A DNA stretch of 64,000 bases, from positions 37,128,734-37,192,733 of the forward strand of contig OX328125.1 of assembly GCA_946811695.1 (NCBI GenBank). The letters run 5' to 3'. Both the position numbers and the translations under genes were made by a program. Origin of the DNA: Gonocerus acuteangulatus. Taxonomy: Eukaryota > Arthropoda > Insecta > Hemiptera > Coreidae. The notes under the pieces were generated by a model. The model ran no database searches. It was not told the DNA's origin and was given only the letters and a program-made list of their open reading frames with translations. This document shows, piece by piece, positions 1-10,739 of this stretch (the first letter of the stretch is position 1; each line of letters begins with the position of its first letter).

Positions 1-105
1 TCCCGTAAATGTCTAGTCATATTGTGGGAGGAGATAGAAGACCCTTAGGGGAACAAAAAATGTTCTATGACGATTTTCCGAATTCTCGCCCATAAGGAAT
101 AAAAC

Positions 106-109
106 GTCG
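106..109. repeat. Target-site duplication GTCG (partner at 5431-5434)
   Basis: GTCG precedes the 5' LTR and follows the 3' LTR directly. Four to six bases is usual for Ty3/Gypsy integrases. The opposite arm of the host palindrome carries the same site uninterrupted, which supports the boundaries. Confidence 0.9.
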
Positions 110-761
110 TGTAGCGGAGCTTGTTTTGAATTATATTTTTTTCGCGGGAGAAAAGCCCGCTGCACTAAAGTTTTAATGGAGCTTTCCCGCGGGAATAATT
201 TTTACCGTTAGAGTTTTGTGAGTTAGTATCCAGATAGTGAGCAGATAACCGGAGGATTCGGCATCTCAGCAGATTAAGCCAAGTGTCGTTCTCCTAGCAA
301 TTTGTATCCTGCTGCCTGCTCCGAGAGATCCACCAAAACCAGCCCAACATCTCGGTGCACTAGGATTTATCCGCAAGTACTGAACTTTTTACTAGATTTA
401 AGGCAGCTTGCGATAACCCTAGGTTACCTTCTCAAGTCAAGCAGTACCAGCGAGATCCAAGCTCCCGGCTACCAACTCTCCGCATGGAGATCCGCACATC
501 ATCTCCAGTGACGTCATACCGTACTATCGAACTCCGATAACTATGATTCTAATTTATGAACACTTTTTATTTATGAACAATTATTTATTTCATTTATTTA
601 TTGACAGTCGTCTTATAATTTTATTTATTTGTTGAAGTTAAATTTTATTATTTTATTTATTCAAGAGGAATATATTTATTATTTTATGAACACGCCTATT
701 ATTTATTTATTCTTTGTTGGGACCTTCTGACCAATAAACAGACAATTAATTAACCCCAACA
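110..761 (+). repeat. 5' LTR of the Gypsy element
   Basis: It starts TGTAGCGGAGC and ends AACCCCAACA, with the TG...CA ends expected of an LTR. A GC-rich hairpin lies near the start (CGCGGGA at 143-149 against CTTTCCCGCG at 182-191). The middle part is GC-balanced. The last 220 bases are rich in TTTATT. AATAAA at 733-738 is the likely polyadenylation signal. The 69-codon ORF inside it recurs in the 3' LTR and has no coding look. Confidence 0.95.
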
Positions 762-763
762 AG

Positions 764-775
764 TGGTGACCCCGA
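764..775 (+). other. Primer binding site, complementary to tRNA-Trp 3' end
   Basis: TGGTGACCCCGA begins two bases after the LTR. It is complementary to the CCA end of insect-type tRNA-Trp (TCGGGGTCACCA) over 12 bases. tRNA-Trp priming is known for the CsRn1 group. The tRNA comparison is from memory and not from a search. Confidence 0.75.
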
Positions 776-818
776 TAGTGTTTATTGTTTTGGTTTTTTT
801 TTTAAATAAATTGTCAGC

Positions 819-1613
819 ATGCCAGATGAGCAGGAGCAAGTCAAGCCGGACATATCTGCCTTCGCAGGCCCCACGTCGCGTCTACCCGGATTTTATAAAT
901 CAAACCCCACGCTATGGTTCTTGCAAGCAGACGCAGTTTTCGCTACGTCAAGAGTGACGTCTTCACAAATTAAATTCCAAGCCGTCGTGGCTGGGCTTGA
1001 ACTTGACGTCTTGACGCAGGTGGCGGACCTACTCACCGGTAACTACGAAGATCCCTATAAACAGTTGCGTGACCGGTTGATTACAATTTATGGTGAGTCC
1101 GAGGCGCAGCGGATTAAGAAGCTTCTGCAGGACACACAGCTAGGGAGTCAACGCCCATCGCAGCTATATCGCCAGATGCTACAGTTAGCGGGATCTACAA
1201 TCAGCCAGGAGATGGTTTTAACACTGTGGCGCAGAAATCTTCCTCCGCGTGTGCAGGAAATTTTAGCGGCCACCAAACAAGAAGACGTGGACGCACTAAC
1301 TTCTGTCGCGGACAAAATTATGGAGGTTGAGCGACCAGAAGTCTACGCAGTCTCAACACCCGTAGCATCGACATCAGGCGATCCCATCACAAACGCAGCC
1401 ATCATGGAGGAGCTGAGGCGTCTTCGCGCTGAGGTAGCTGATCTTCGGTGGCGAACAAGATCTGCCAGCGGTAGTCGACGGGACTCTTCTCGGGAGCGAG
1501 GTCGCTCAAAGTCCCCAGGCCGGAAATTTTGCTTTTTCCACAGGAAATTCAGGAGCAGGGCCAGGAAATGCACACCGCCTTGCGACTGGAAATCTCAGGA
1601 GGAGGATTTTTAG
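819..1613 (+). CDS. gag: Gag protein of the CsRn1-like Gypsy element
   Basis: Predicted 264-residue structural protein that would form the cytoplasmic virus-like particle and package element RNA. The ATG at 819 is the first one after the primer site that opens this frame. The first 180 residues fit the capsid-like region typical of the group. Residues about 195-235 are Arg/Ser-rich and basic. Near residues 238-255 is one zinc knuckle with spacing C-x2-H-x9-C-x3-C, the CHCC knuckle characteristic of CsRn1 elements, which replaces the usual CCHC. The frame ends at TAG (1611-1613) and overlaps pol by 85 bases. No premature stop or frameshift is present. Confidence 0.9.
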   Translation: MPDEQEQVKPDISAFAGPTSRLPGFYKSNPTLWFLQADAVFATSRVTSSQIKFQAVVAGLELDVLTQVADLLTGNYEDPYKQLRDRLITIYGESEAQRIKKLLQDTQLGSQRPSQLYRQMLQLAGSTISQEMVLTLWRRNLPPRVQEILAATKQEDVDALTSVADKIMEVERPEVYAVSTPVASTSGDPITNAAIMEELRRLRAEVADLRWRTRSASGSRRDSSRERGRSKSPGRKFCFFHRKFRSRARKCTPPCDWKSQEEDF

Positions 1614-4600
1614 AGGGGCCAACGGATCAAGCGGCAGCCGTTGAAGCCCACCCACAACGCCGCCTGTTCATACTTGACAAACGGACAGGACTGAGGTTCC
1701 TTGTGGACACTGGTGCTTCCATCTCCATCCTGCCTCGCGATCCCCGCAAGCATCGGGAAGCATCTGAATACACCCTCGTTGCCGCGAATAACACCCCTAT
1801 CCCAACCTACGGCGAGAGAACCCTACACCTGGACATTGGTCTCCGACGCGTATACCCTTGGACTTTCGTCATAGCAGATCTCAGACGTCCAATCCTTGGA
1901 GCGGACTTCCTTTTTCACCACGGTCTCTCCGTTGATATACGGCGCATGCAGATCAAGGATCAAAACACAGGCCTCAAATCCAACGGAAAGGTCTCCACAG
2001 TCTCAGTGCCTTCGATCTCCACGATTCCCGGCAGTTGTCCCTACGCCCATCTCCTTCGAGAGTTTCCAGGCATCACAAGGCCTACTCCTCTTCGTGGACC
2101 TCCTAGAGACATTGTCGAGCACCAGATCGAGACTAAAGGCCACCCGGTTAGCAGCAAGTCCAGACGCCTTCCTCCTGAGAAGTACTCCGTCGTAAAGGAG
2201 GAGTTCCAACGGATGATTAATGAAGGCATCTGTCGGCCGTCGAAAAGCTCCTGGTCAAGCACGCTTCATGTCGTCACCAAGAAGGATGGCAGTCTCCGAG
2301 TATGTGGCGATTACCGACGTTTAAACGACCTAACCATCCCAGACAGGTACGCTGTGCCCAACTTAATGGATTTTACCACAAGTCTCGATGGGAAATCTAT
2401 TTTCAGTACTCTGGACATCAAACACGCCTATCACCACATACCTATTGCTTCTCAGGACGTAGAAAAGACAGCAGTGATTACTCCTTTTGGCCTGTTCGAG
2501 TTTCTGCGGATGACTTTCGGCCTGAAGAACGCCGCGCAGACCTGGCAGCGATTCGTAGATTCTATGCTCCGAGATCTCCCATTCGTCTTCCCGTACTTGG
2601 ATGATTTCCTGGTGGCTTCTACAACTCCCGAGGAACACGAGAACCATCTACGAGAAATCTTTAAGCGTTTGGACGAATTCAACCTGTCACTAAACGTCGG
2701 AAAGTGCATCTTTGGTCAGCGAGAGGTGGACTTTCTCGGATATAAGGTCGACACCCAAGGAATTTACCCACTTTCAAACAAAGTGCAGGCTATCAAAGAC
2801 TTCCCTCGCCCCGAAACCATCTGCCAACTCAGGCGTTTTCTGGGTATGCTAAACTTTTATAGGAAGAGCTTACCTCATGCCGCACATACCCAGGCGCCTC
2901 TAAACCAACTCCTGCATAACGCCAAGAAGCGAGATAAGACGCCAATCGTTTGGACACCCGAGACCGCCGAAGCCTTCGAGAAGAGCAAGCTGAGCCTAGC
3001 AGAAGCGGCAAAGCTAGCACACCCATCGGCTACCGGCGAGCTTTCTTTAGTTTGCGATGCTTCAGATCATGGCATAGGTGCAGTCCTTCAACAGAGGAAA
3101 GAGGGTGAATGGCGACCATTAGGTTTCTTTTCGAAATCCCTGTCTCAAACTCAGAGGAATTACTCAACCTATGACCGCGAACTTCTCGCTATCTATGAGG
3201 TTATAAAGCATTTCCGACCTCTCATCGAAGGACTCAATTTCTTCATAGTCACCGACCACAAACCCATAACTCATGCCTTCTCCCAGCGGTCGGAAACGGC
3301 AACGCCCCGTCGAATACGCCATCTTAATTTAATTAGCCAGTTTACAACCGACATCCGTTTCCAACCTGGCAGTGACAACATCGTGGCTGACGCTCTATCC
3401 CGAATAGAGGAAGTTGATTTGCCTTCTAACATAGAAGACTTAGCAGCAGCACAGCGGAAGGACGGCACCATCGAGACCCTCAAGAAGAACCCGAGCATCC
3501 AACTCAAGCTTTTTCCTATACCTGGTAGTGACAAGTTGCTTCTCTGCGAGACGTCTAAAGATAACGCCCGTCCCTACGTTCCACCAGGATATCGTCGCTC
3601 TACATATGAAAGGCTGCATGGTCTCAGCCATCCAGGAGTTAGGGCGACACGAAAACTCGTTACGCAGCGATATTTCTGGCCTGACATGAACACAGACCTG
3701 GGCAAATGGGCGAAAGCTTGTATTCCGTGCCAAAGAGCCAAGGTGCAACGACACACAGCCGCACCCCTCGGAACTTTCAAACCCGCAGATCGGTTCTATC
3801 ATGTCCACTTAGACATTGTAGGACCTCTGCTACCATCCGATGGCATGCGTTATCTCCTTACAATGGTGGACCGCACGACGCGCTGGCCTGAGGCAGTTCC
3901 GATCTCTGACATAACGGCAACAACTGTCGCCGAAACCTTCTACAGCGCATGGATCGCACGTTTTGGAACACCTCAAAGGATTACCACCGATCAGGGCAGG
4001 CAGTTTGAGGCAGAACTGTTCCTTCGATTGAGTGCACTCCTGGGCATCACCAAGTTACGGACTACGTCTTACCACCCGCAGAGTAATGGATGCGTTGAAC
4101 GGTGGCACCGCAGCCTTAAAGCTGCCTTGATGGCACACCTCTCATCGACCAGGTGGAAACGTGTCCTACCCACAGTCCTGCTTGGACTAAGGTCAGTGTT
4201 CCGTGAGGACATGAGCGGTAGCGTAGCTGAGGCAGTGTACGGCAGCCCTCTCCGACTACCAGGCGATTTCCTCGGAGCCCCAGATACTCAGGAACCTCAT
4301 GCAGCACTTCAATCACTGAAGGAAGATTTACGCCGTTTAAAGCCAGCGGAGCCCCGAGCCTCAAACAAGAAGACATTCCGGCATAAAGAGCTAGACACCT
4401 GCACGCATGTTTTCCTACGAGAAGATGCCATTCGTAAACCCCTCGTACCACCGTATACAGGACCGCACAAGGTTCAGAAAAGAGGAGAAAAGATCTTCAC
4501 CCTGCTGGTAGGTGACAGGGAAGTAAACGTCTCTGTCGACCGCGTCAAGCCGGCTTATCTTCTCGAGGAAGACAACCCGGAAAGGATGGACCCATCGGAG

Positions 4601-4783
4601 CCTCCGAAACCACCTCACGCACCTGCATCAAAGTTGGAGACATCTATCCAGCCGAACCAACGACCAGAAGTAAACGCACCTCCGCATGTAAAATCTTCAT
4701 ACCGGACCAGGACAGGGCGTCTAGTGAAACCACCGCGCAGGCTTAGCTTCAGTGACTCCGTCACTAGGGGGGGAGTGCTGTAG
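1529..4783 (+). CDS. pol: Pol polyprotein: protease, reverse transcriptase, RNase H, integrase
   Basis: The frame is open for 1084 codons. The ATG at 1529 is only the first one in frame; expression probably comes by -1 shift from gag near 1607. Seen in order: aspartic protease DTGA at residues 60-63; RT from about 216, with catalytic YLDD at 356-359; RNase H with its first Asp at 510; integrase zinc domain H697, H701, C731, C734; DDE core D762, D821, E857, with 35 residues between the last two; a GPY/F-type module near 970-1010; then a Pro-rich tail. Every catalytic residue checked is present. The stop codon TAG lies inside the first five bases of the 3' LTR. The order integrase-after-RNase H separates it from Ty1/Copia. 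Confidence 0.95.
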   Translation: MLFPQEIQEQGQEMHTALRLEISGGGFLEGPTDQAAAVEAHPQRRLFILDKRTGLRFLVDTGASISILPRDPRKHREASEYTLVAANNTPIPTYGERTLHLDIGLRRVYPWTFVIADLRRPILGADFLFHHGLSVDIRRMQIKDQNTGLKSNGKVSTVSVPSISTIPGSCPYAHLLREFPGITRPTPLRGPPRDIVEHQIETKGHPVSSKSRRLPPEKYSVVKEEFQRMINEGICRPSKSSWSSTLHVVTKKDGSLRVCGDYRRLNDLTIPDRYAVPNLMDFTTSLDGKSIFSTLDIKHAYHHIPIASQDVEKTAVITPFGLFEFLRMTFGLKNAAQTWQRFVDSMLRDLPFVFPYLDDFLVASTTPEEHENHLREIFKRLDEFNLSLNVGKCIFGQREVDFLGYKVDTQGIYPLSNKVQAIKDFPRPETICQLRRFLGMLNFYRKSLPHAAHTQAPLNQLLHNAKKRDKTPIVWTPETAEAFEKSKLSLAEAAKLAHPSATGELSLVCDASDHGIGAVLQQRKEGEWRPLGFFSKSLSQTQRNYSTYDRELLAIYEVIKHFRPLIEGLNFFIVTDHKPITHAFSQRSETATPRRIRHLNLISQFTTDIRFQPGSDNIVADALSRIEEVDLPSNIEDLAAAQRKDGTIETLKKNPSIQLKLFPIPGSDKLLLCETSKDNARPYVPPGYRRSTYERLHGLSHPGVRATRKLVTQRYFWPDMNTDLGKWAKACIPCQRAKVQRHTAAPLGTFKPADRFYHVHLDIVGPLLPSDGMRYLLTMVDRTTRWPEAVPISDITATTVAETFYSAWIARFGTPQRITTDQGRQFEAELFLRLSALLGITKLRTTSYHPQSNGCVERWHRSLKAALMAHLSSTRWKRVLPTVLLGLRSVFREDMSGSVAEAVYGSPLRLPGDFLGAPDTQEPHAALQSLKEDLRRLKPAEPRASNKKTFRHKELDTCTHVFLREDAIRKPLVPPYTGPHKVQKRGEKIFTLLVGDREVNVSVDRVKPAYLLEEDNPERMDPSEPPKPPHAPASKLETSIQPNQRPEVNAPPHVKSSYRTRTGRLVKPPRRLSFSDSVTRGGVL
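1605..1613 (+). promoter_or_regulatory. Candidate -1 frameshift site at the gag stop
   Basis: The gag frame ends GAT TTT TAG, with five T in a row at 1607-1611. A tRNA-Phe on TTT next to the stop can step back one base onto another TTT, giving TTT TTA in the pol frame. It is not a canonical X-XXY-YYZ heptamer, so the mechanism is inferred from position and frame. Pol lies in the -1 frame relative to gag and is open across this point. Confidence 0.45.
4766..4778 (+). other. Polypurine tract
   Basis: AGGGGGGGAG runs up to just before the 3' LTR (TG at 4779). Such tracts prime plus-strand DNA synthesis in LTR elements. It lies inside the last codons of pol. Confidence 0.75.
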
Positions 4784-5430
4784 CGGAGCTTGTTTTGAAT
4801 TATATTTTTTTCGCGGGAGAAAAGCCCGCTGCACTAAAGTTTTAATGGAGCTTTCCCGCGGGAATAATTTTTACCGTTAGAGTTTTGTGAGTTAGTATCC
4901 AGATAGTGAGCAGATAACCGGAGGATTCGGCATCTCAGCAGATTAAGCCAAGTGTCGTTCTCCTAGCAATTTGTATCCTGCTGCCTGCTCCGAGAGATCC
5001 ACCAAAACCAGCCCAACATCTCGGTGCACTAGGATTTATCCGCAAGTACTGAACTTTTTACTAGATTTAAGGCAGCTTGCGATAACCCTAGGTTACCTTC
5101 TCAAGTCAAGCAGTACCAGCGAGATCCAAGCTCCCGGCTACCAACTCTCCGCATGGAGATCCGCACATCATCTCCAGTGACGTCATACCGTACTATCGAA
5201 CTCCGATAACTATGATTCTAATTTATGAACACTTTTTATTTATGAACAATTATTTATTTCATTTATTTATTGACAGTCGTCTTATAATTTTATTTATTTG
5301 TTGAAGTTAAATTTTATTATTTTATTTATTCAAGAGGAATATATTTATTATTTTATGAACACGCCTATTATTTATTTATTCTTTGTTGGGACCTTCTGAC
5401 CAATAAACAGACAATTAATTAACCCCAACA
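4779..5430 (+). repeat. 3' LTR of the Gypsy element
   Basis: 652 bases; read side by side with the 5' LTR I saw no difference. AATAAA is at 5402-5407. Identical LTRs mean little time since insertion, because both copies are made from one template. Confidence 0.95.
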
Positions 5431-5647
5431 GTCGTTTTATTGTTTTATCGAGACAAACGTGGTTTTAAGAAGAATAATCGTTGTAGCTCCGCCCCAGGTG
5501 GTTCTACTAGAATGGGTGTGAAACCAATCGAAAGCTGAGTAAATTTAATATAAGACTAGTTGATAGTAAACGTAAAAATGAATGAATGTAAGTATGTCTA
5601 TCTTACCAAAAGAAAGCTATTCTAAATTTCCTGACATTTTCTTGATA

Positions 5648-5893
5648 TTTCTTTCCAGCGTTACTCCTCAATGGGCAGGATCTGAGATTTCCGGGTTTCA
5701 AAAAAACTTCTTCATTTAACCAGCTTTCCATTCATGTATCACAACCCTGTGTTATTGTGTATGTGAACGATATAAGAACAAAAGTTTAAAAAAAAAACAT
5801 GGATCTGTGAAAAGAATATTATATTTTTTTCTTCAGTTTATTCAAAAGCTGAAGCGAAATATTTATTTTTATAAATGTTTACATAAATATTAA
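5648..5893. other. Segment present in only one arm of the palindrome
   Basis: Between GACATTTTCTTGATA and TAAATATTTACTT the left arm carries about 245 bases with no partner in the right arm. It holds no ORF or recognised repeat. It is either an insertion in the left arm or a deletion from the right one. Confidence 0.6.
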
Positions 5894-6788
5894 GTAAATA
5901 TTTACTTAGAACAATAAAAAAAATTACTTCCACAAATATAAAAAAATCCTAAAACAGCAAATAAATAAAATACACATATTTTGAATTTGTTAATTACAGT
6001 AACTAATACTGGGTCCAGGAGGCAGTCATTAATGAACCCAATCCATACATTAACCTCAAAAATTACTATTTTTACGTATATCACGCATTTGAACACATTT
6101 TTACAGGACTATGTACATCTTATTTATGAGGGATAGGATATTTAATTACCACAACAAACGCGCATGGGCTCAGAATCCCAGTGAGTTTCACAAGCATAGC
6201 CATCAGTGTCAATTCAAGGTAAAGCATTTGTTTTAAAAAATATAAATACCTGTAAAAATGTGTTCAATTGCGTGATCTAGGTAAAAATAGTAATTTTTCA
6301 GGTTAATGAATGGTTGGGGTTCTTTAATGGCCACCTCCTGGACCCAGTATTAGTTACTGTAATTAACAAATTCAAAATATGTGTATTTTATTTATTTACT
6401 GTTTTAGGATTTTTTTTTTATATTTGTGGAAGTATTTTTTTTAATTGTTCTAAGTAAATATTTACTTCAAGAAAATGTCAGGAAATTTAGAATAGCTTTC
6501 TTTTGGTAAGATATACATACTTACATTCATTCATTTTTACGTTAGACTTATAGTAAATTTACTCAGCTTTCGATTGGTTCCACTCCCTTTCTAGTAGAAC
6601 CACCTGGGGCGGAGCTACAACGATTATTCTTCCAAAAACCACGTTTGTCTCGATAAAACAATAAAACGACGTTTTCTCCCTTATGAGTGAGAATTCGGGA
6701 AATCGTCATAGAACATTTTTTGTTCCCCTAAGGGTCTTCTATCTCCTCCCACAATATGACTAGACATTTACGGGACACCCTGTATATA

Positions 6789-7285
6789 CACGGTAAAAAT
6801 TATTTCATTAAGGTAACTCATATTCTATATATCGTCGCTCAAATTTCACAACCGCGTAAGTCAATCTTCCTAAGTTTTCAGGAGAGCAATAAAACTGTAA
6901 TGATCTTTAACTTGGAAAAATGCAATTCGCCAAAGATGCGACGCATAAAACCAATAATAATAATACTAATAACTTGCAACTTATGAGGATTTCCGACTTA
7001 AGACATATGTTCGGTAAAATTTAAACGAAAAACCTCTTCTGAATGGCGTAAAATAGATGAGAGAGATACACGGTTACGCGGAAGTAATAGTTTAGCGCGT
7101 TCTATTGTTGTTTTAAAAAAAAATCTATTACCATCATGTGCGGTAGATAATAAGGATTCTAAAGATATCAATAACTCAATTTCGCTAAAACTCGACTTAC
7201 GCGGTTGTGAAATTTGAACGACGATATATAGTTTGTCATGGAAGACATATTTTGGCGTTTTATTTATTTATTTTTTTTTTTTTAG
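6789..7285. other. AT-rich spacer, no gene recognised
   Basis: Sequence between the palindromic element and the Thr-rich ORF. I see no domain, repeat boundary or RNA gene. A long T tract ends at 7283. Confidence 0.5.
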
Positions 7286-7440
7286 CTAGAACAACAAGAG
7301 GCACAGTAGCTACTACTACTGCAGTAGCCTTCACAACTGCAACAGCTCCACCTGTAACTACTTCTGCTACACCTACAGAACGTACTTTACCTGTTGTACC
7401 TGCTACTCCATCTGCTTCACTGTGCAACTATAACTTTTAA
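7286..7440 (+). CDS. Possible terminal exon, Thr/Ala-rich (mucin-like)
   Basis: A T-rich tract ending TTTAG (7281-7285) looks like a splice acceptor. The 51 codons after it are open, dominated by Thr, Ala, Val and Pro codons with varied third positions, and end at TAA 7438-7440. That pattern is more like a low-complexity coding exon of a secreted or mucin-type protein than a simple repeat. Against it: no upstream exon is seen, there is no AATAAA close downstream, and the segment is short. It may equally be a degenerate ACT/GCT repeat. No function is assigned. Confidence 0.25.
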
Positions 7441-7589
7441 TTTTTTATCAATTTTGAAATACATTGGATTTGTAAGATATTGTACATAAGAGACAAATAT
7501 TCACTTTAAAGTCCTCATATTAAATCTCATAGGTGATATAACAATGTGTATTATCATGTAATACAGTATTTATTATTCTGCTACTTGTA

Positions 7590-7690
7590 CCTTTGCTATT
7601 GTTTTATTCCGATATGCTATATGGATATATAGAATCTGGGGCCCCTAAGGGGCAAGCAATTCGACCTAAAAGATTTATTGTGCCCAACTA
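7590..7690 (-). mobile_element. LINE 3'-UTR remnant
   Basis: About 55 bases around CGACCTAAAAGAT (7663-7675) match the region 31683-31735, which is the 3' UTR of a minus-strand LINE tail. The CCCCTAAGGGG-type palindrome is shared. No coding part remains here. Confidence 0.5.
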
Positions 7691-7854
7691 TGATATATAG
7701 TTAATTTTATATTTACATTTATTTTGTATGTTTGTGTTTTTTAAAAAATATTTTAATTTAAAAAAATATTACTAGTTATGTAAGCATATTTACTAAACTA
7801 TCCCCTTTTTGCAATTTTGGCGATTTATTGATTTTCGCTAGTAGTTTTTTATTA

Positions 7855-8272
7855 GACTATAACGAAGCGAGATGAATTATCCCTCCTCTATTTTGAAAGA
7901 GGGGCCTCGAGGAGGCTGCCCTCGACCAGGGAAACTGGAGACGTAGGACAAACCAAGAGTTGGCCAAACTATTTAGGGAGGCTAACATAGTAAAGCATAT
8001 AAAATGTGGACGTTTCCGCTGGGCAGGACACCTAGCCAGCATGCCAGACCAAGAAATGCCTCGAAAACTATTATTATCCGAGAGAGTTCGTGGAACCAGA
8101 CGAGTTGGCAGACCTAAGCTGAGATGGCAAGATGGAGTAGCCGCCGATGCCCGCAGCCTACTCGGAATCCGGAACTGGAAAGTGGCAGCACAAGACCGTG
8201 ACAACTGGTGGAAGCTGATTTTGGAGGCCATGTCTCACTATTGGGATGTAGTGCCGAGGAAGTAAGTACGTA
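7855..8272 (+). pseudogene. 5'-truncated RTE-like LINE, C-terminal RT tail
   Basis: A direct repeat AGTTTTTTATTA flanks the unit (7843-7854 and 8273-8284), a 12-base target duplication. Inside, a frame runs from about 7900 to TAA at 8263-8265. It encodes the conserved C-terminal tail seen in RTE-like LINEs, with the cores RWAGHLA, RRVGRPKLRW and AQDRDNWWKL. It ends in a short TAAG-type tail with almost no 3' UTR, as RTE elements do. Only some 120 codons of the original RT survive, so it is a dead-on-arrival copy. Confidence 0.8.
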
Positions 8273-8284
8273 AGTTTTTTATTA

Positions 8285-9130
8285 AGAGTAAAATATGAAT
8301 GTTTAATTTCATTATTTTTTATTTTCTGTTTATTGTTAATTCCCTCTCTTTCGTTTCCGCTCCCTCTCAATTTGGCCTTAAAGGCACCCTATTATATATT
8401 TTATATGGTATTCATAAGGTACACCGGGAAAATGTTTTACGGGCATAATTAGTCATTCGAACGCCAAGACAGATGCATAACATTTTTATATTATGATCTT
8501 CAGATAACTCCATTGTGTAGAAATGCTTTAATATTCTACTGTTTATAATATAGGAAAAAAATATGAAATAGAGGAACATTCAGGCAGCTGAATTTTCATG
8601 GCTTCCAGAATTCCAAAAATTTCTTATTGTAAGTATAGCTTACAATGGAAACCGGTTTTTTTTTTTTATGAAAATGTTAACACGTGCAAAAATGTTAAAA
8701 ATCACTAAAAGAAGCAATATATTAGTAATCTATGCGGAAATTATTCCCTCAACCTTTCTAAACTTCTCTCTAGGAAAACCCTATTACAAAAATGTTTATC
8801 ATATAGGTACGTTGTTTTACTAACATATTTAATTTACCGTTAAAAGCAGTGAAAATAAATCAAGAAGGAATCAGGGGGGAAAAAAACTAGATACCTTAAG
8901 ACTTGAAGCACAGACTTCTTCGCATATTTGAATCGGTAATTTAATACGCATATTCTTTCAGGTAATTTAATACGATTCAGAATAGACAGATTTTCTATGA
9001 TTTCCTAGGTGATTTAGTATGTTTTTTTTTTTAACTTATCTCTACAACAGTTATAGACATGGTATTCAAAATTGTTGCAATTGACTTCTCACGTTGTATT
9101 ACCTATAAAAAACGTATCTGGCAGCTAATA
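8285..9130. other. AT-rich spacer, nothing recognised
   Basis: Poly-T and poly-A stretches and short ORFs only. I could not match this stretch to other repeats in the window. It may hold the lost 5' half of the element ending at 9567. Confidence 0.4.
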
Positions 9131-9567
9131 AAACTAAATGTTAGACGGATTTTACTGTTTAACGAACTTGACCTTTCAAATTAGACAATGTATTTTTGTA
9201 AAGAATATCATCAATATCGGGCCATTTTTGGACCTTTTAGGAAATAACCAGACTAATATATAAATGAATACACACACACACACACACATATATATAAACA
9301 TTAAATTTATTTATAAAAACATGTGGTGGTGTTACTACATCGAATATGAAAAACCAAAACCCCAGACCTCCACTCCAATTATTACAAAACGCGCTTTCGA
9401 AGTCTACAGTGTGGGGATATATACCTATACAAATTTGAACGACCGTTATTTGTGTGATCTATGTGTTCTGAAACATGAAATTTTGCAGTCGACACTTCGA
9501 TAGTGTCATGAGATCAGCCTACGCTTACGTTTACTCCCAATGAAGGGAGGGATGAACCGCGCTTGAA
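9130..9567 (+). mobile_element. Degraded 3' half of a Helentron-like family-Y element
   Basis: GGTTAACGAACTTGACC-type sequence, a CATTTTTGGACC block, a short CA/TA tract and the end GGGATGAACCGCGCTTGAA follow the order seen in the complete copy at 34903-36135. The terminal hairpin and CTAA are mutated. A block near 9335-9425 is foreign to the family and resembles 28110-28200. Confidence 0.6.
9335..9425 (-). repeat. Dispersed repeat with a GAAA-containing motif, related to 28110-28200
   Basis: On the minus strand CTGTAGACTTCGAAAGCGCG is followed by TTTTGTAATAATTGG and a GGTCTGGGGTTTTGG block. 28110-28200 has the same order. It lies inside the family-Y remnant, probably as an insertion. Confidence 0.45.
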
Positions 9568-10192
9568 ACACACTTGCCCGTGGGTTATTTTTTTTTTTTT
9601 TTACCACTGCGGTACACAAATCATAAAACCATTGAAGGGAGTTATTATGCTGCCTTCATGATGTTTCATTTATTACATTCCCTCATACAATTGCTTTTGA
9701 AAGTTTCATATAATTCCTCACTTATAATTGAGGAATTTCATGAATAAGTAATTCGAATAATTTAGTTGGGGAATTATGGTTGAGATGAATGATGTATAGA
9801 TGCCTTGAGTGATCTATGGATCCTGATGAGTGTTCAGTGAGCGAGGCTCAATGAACGATAGTGGAACAGTGGTCAGTCATCCATGCATAGTTATATGATC
9901 CATGAAATACGGTTATTTGCCCAAGTTCAGTCAAATACTTCATCAATCTTCTATCTCTTGGCGAGTTAAAACTGAATGCAATGATTTATGTCCAGAGAAA
10001 AAAACTCTCCAATTAGTCTATATAGTCTCGAGTGTATGTGAGGAGAGAATAAAATGTGGAACTTTTGGAGAATTTTCTCTATCCCTCCATAAAAGAGAAA
10101 CCCTTTTATGATTTCGACTCCACAATGCAATCTAGAGGTATCATCTTTTTTTTTTAATAAATAAAAAACAAATAAGCAAATAAATAAAAAAA
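9568..10192. other. Spacer without recognised genes
   Basis: Includes a T tract (9590-9603) and short ORFs with no domain. No repeat boundary seen. Confidence 0.4.
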
Positions 10193-10482
10193 AGTCCGAC
10201 TCGCAGGAACTGCAGCATCTTAGCGCGGTTCCGTTCATGTCCCTAGTGCCATTTGATAAGCTTAGAAAAGAAATAAACTTATTTTTTTTATATATCTCGT
10301 GAAAATTGTCAAAATCCTCTCGAACATCTCGAATAAAAGTGATATTAAGGCGTCAGGGACACCGACAGTAGCTAACTTTTACACAGAAGCGGAAATTACA
10401 GAATCCGGCTCTCATTCTAAAGCAAAGCTCTATAAATCAATACAAAATATGCCTAATAAAGCCTTTCTAGAGGATACAGAAG

Positions 10483-10739
10483 CATGGGCGTATATGAGGG
10501 GGGGGGGGGGGCTGAGGGGGCTGCAGCCCCTCCCGAAATTTTGAATTGATGATAAAAACTTCTCGTAAAACCCTTAAAAATAAATTAAATAAGATCACTT
10601 AGTTCATAAAACATATTTTATTTTACGTGCAATAGCGTTTTAGTTGTCTAAAACTATTCCAAGCTCTAAATATTTAGTATTCCATACCCTGGAAATGGTC
10701 TCAGCCCCCCCCCCGAAATTGTTTTTATATACGCCCATG
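10483..10739. mobile_element. hAT-type MITE with 8-bp target duplication
   Basis: Inverted ends CATGGGCGTATA...TATACGCCCATG are flanked by TACAGAAG at 10475-10482 and 10740-10747. Eight-base duplications and CA[GT]GGGCG ends are typical of hAT. The element carries G-rich and C-rich runs near its ends and no ORF. A second copy is at 45280-45513. Confidence 0.85.

Larger units (their letters stand above)
110..5430 (+). mobile_element. Complete Ty3/Gypsy LTR retrotransposon, CsRn1-like
   Basis: A 5321-bp element with two 652-bp LTRs, a tRNA-Trp-type primer site, gag, an overlapping pol, a purine tract and a 4-bp target duplication GTCG (106-109 and 5431-5434). The domain order protease-RT-RNase H-integrase defines Ty3/Gypsy. 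The C-x2-H-x9-C-x3-C Gag knuckle and the tRNA-Trp primer are hallmarks of the CsRn1 group. No env-like third ORF is present. Both long ORFs are open and the LTRs look identical by eye, so insertion is recent. It landed in one arm of a palindromic DNA element. Confidence 0.95.
1..6788. mobile_element. Palindromic non-autonomous DNA transposon (mariner-like ends), split by a Gypsy element
   Basis: The first 109 bases plus 5431-6107 form one arm; 6248-6788 is its reverse complement. The loop is about 6108-6247. The right end reads GGGACACCCTGTATATA, so the left tip lies just outside the window. The left arm has about 245 bases (5648-5893) that the right arm lacks, so the arms are not simple copies. 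No transposase is visible. GGTGTCCC-type ends occur on many insect Tc1/mariner-like elements, and a similar end (ACAAGGTGTCCCAC) sits near 14122 beside a mariner-type transposase scrap. The superfamily is therefore an inference. Removing the Gypsy element and one GTCG restores continuous pairing of the arms. Confidence 0.75.

Noticed and set aside
302..511. 69-codon ORF in the 5' LTR, repeated at 4971-5180
   Set aside because: Lies in the LTR, has no domain and is identical because the LTRs are.
2003..4618. Several minus-strand and out-of-frame ORFs over pol
   Set aside because: Shadows of the conserved pol frame; none has a domain.
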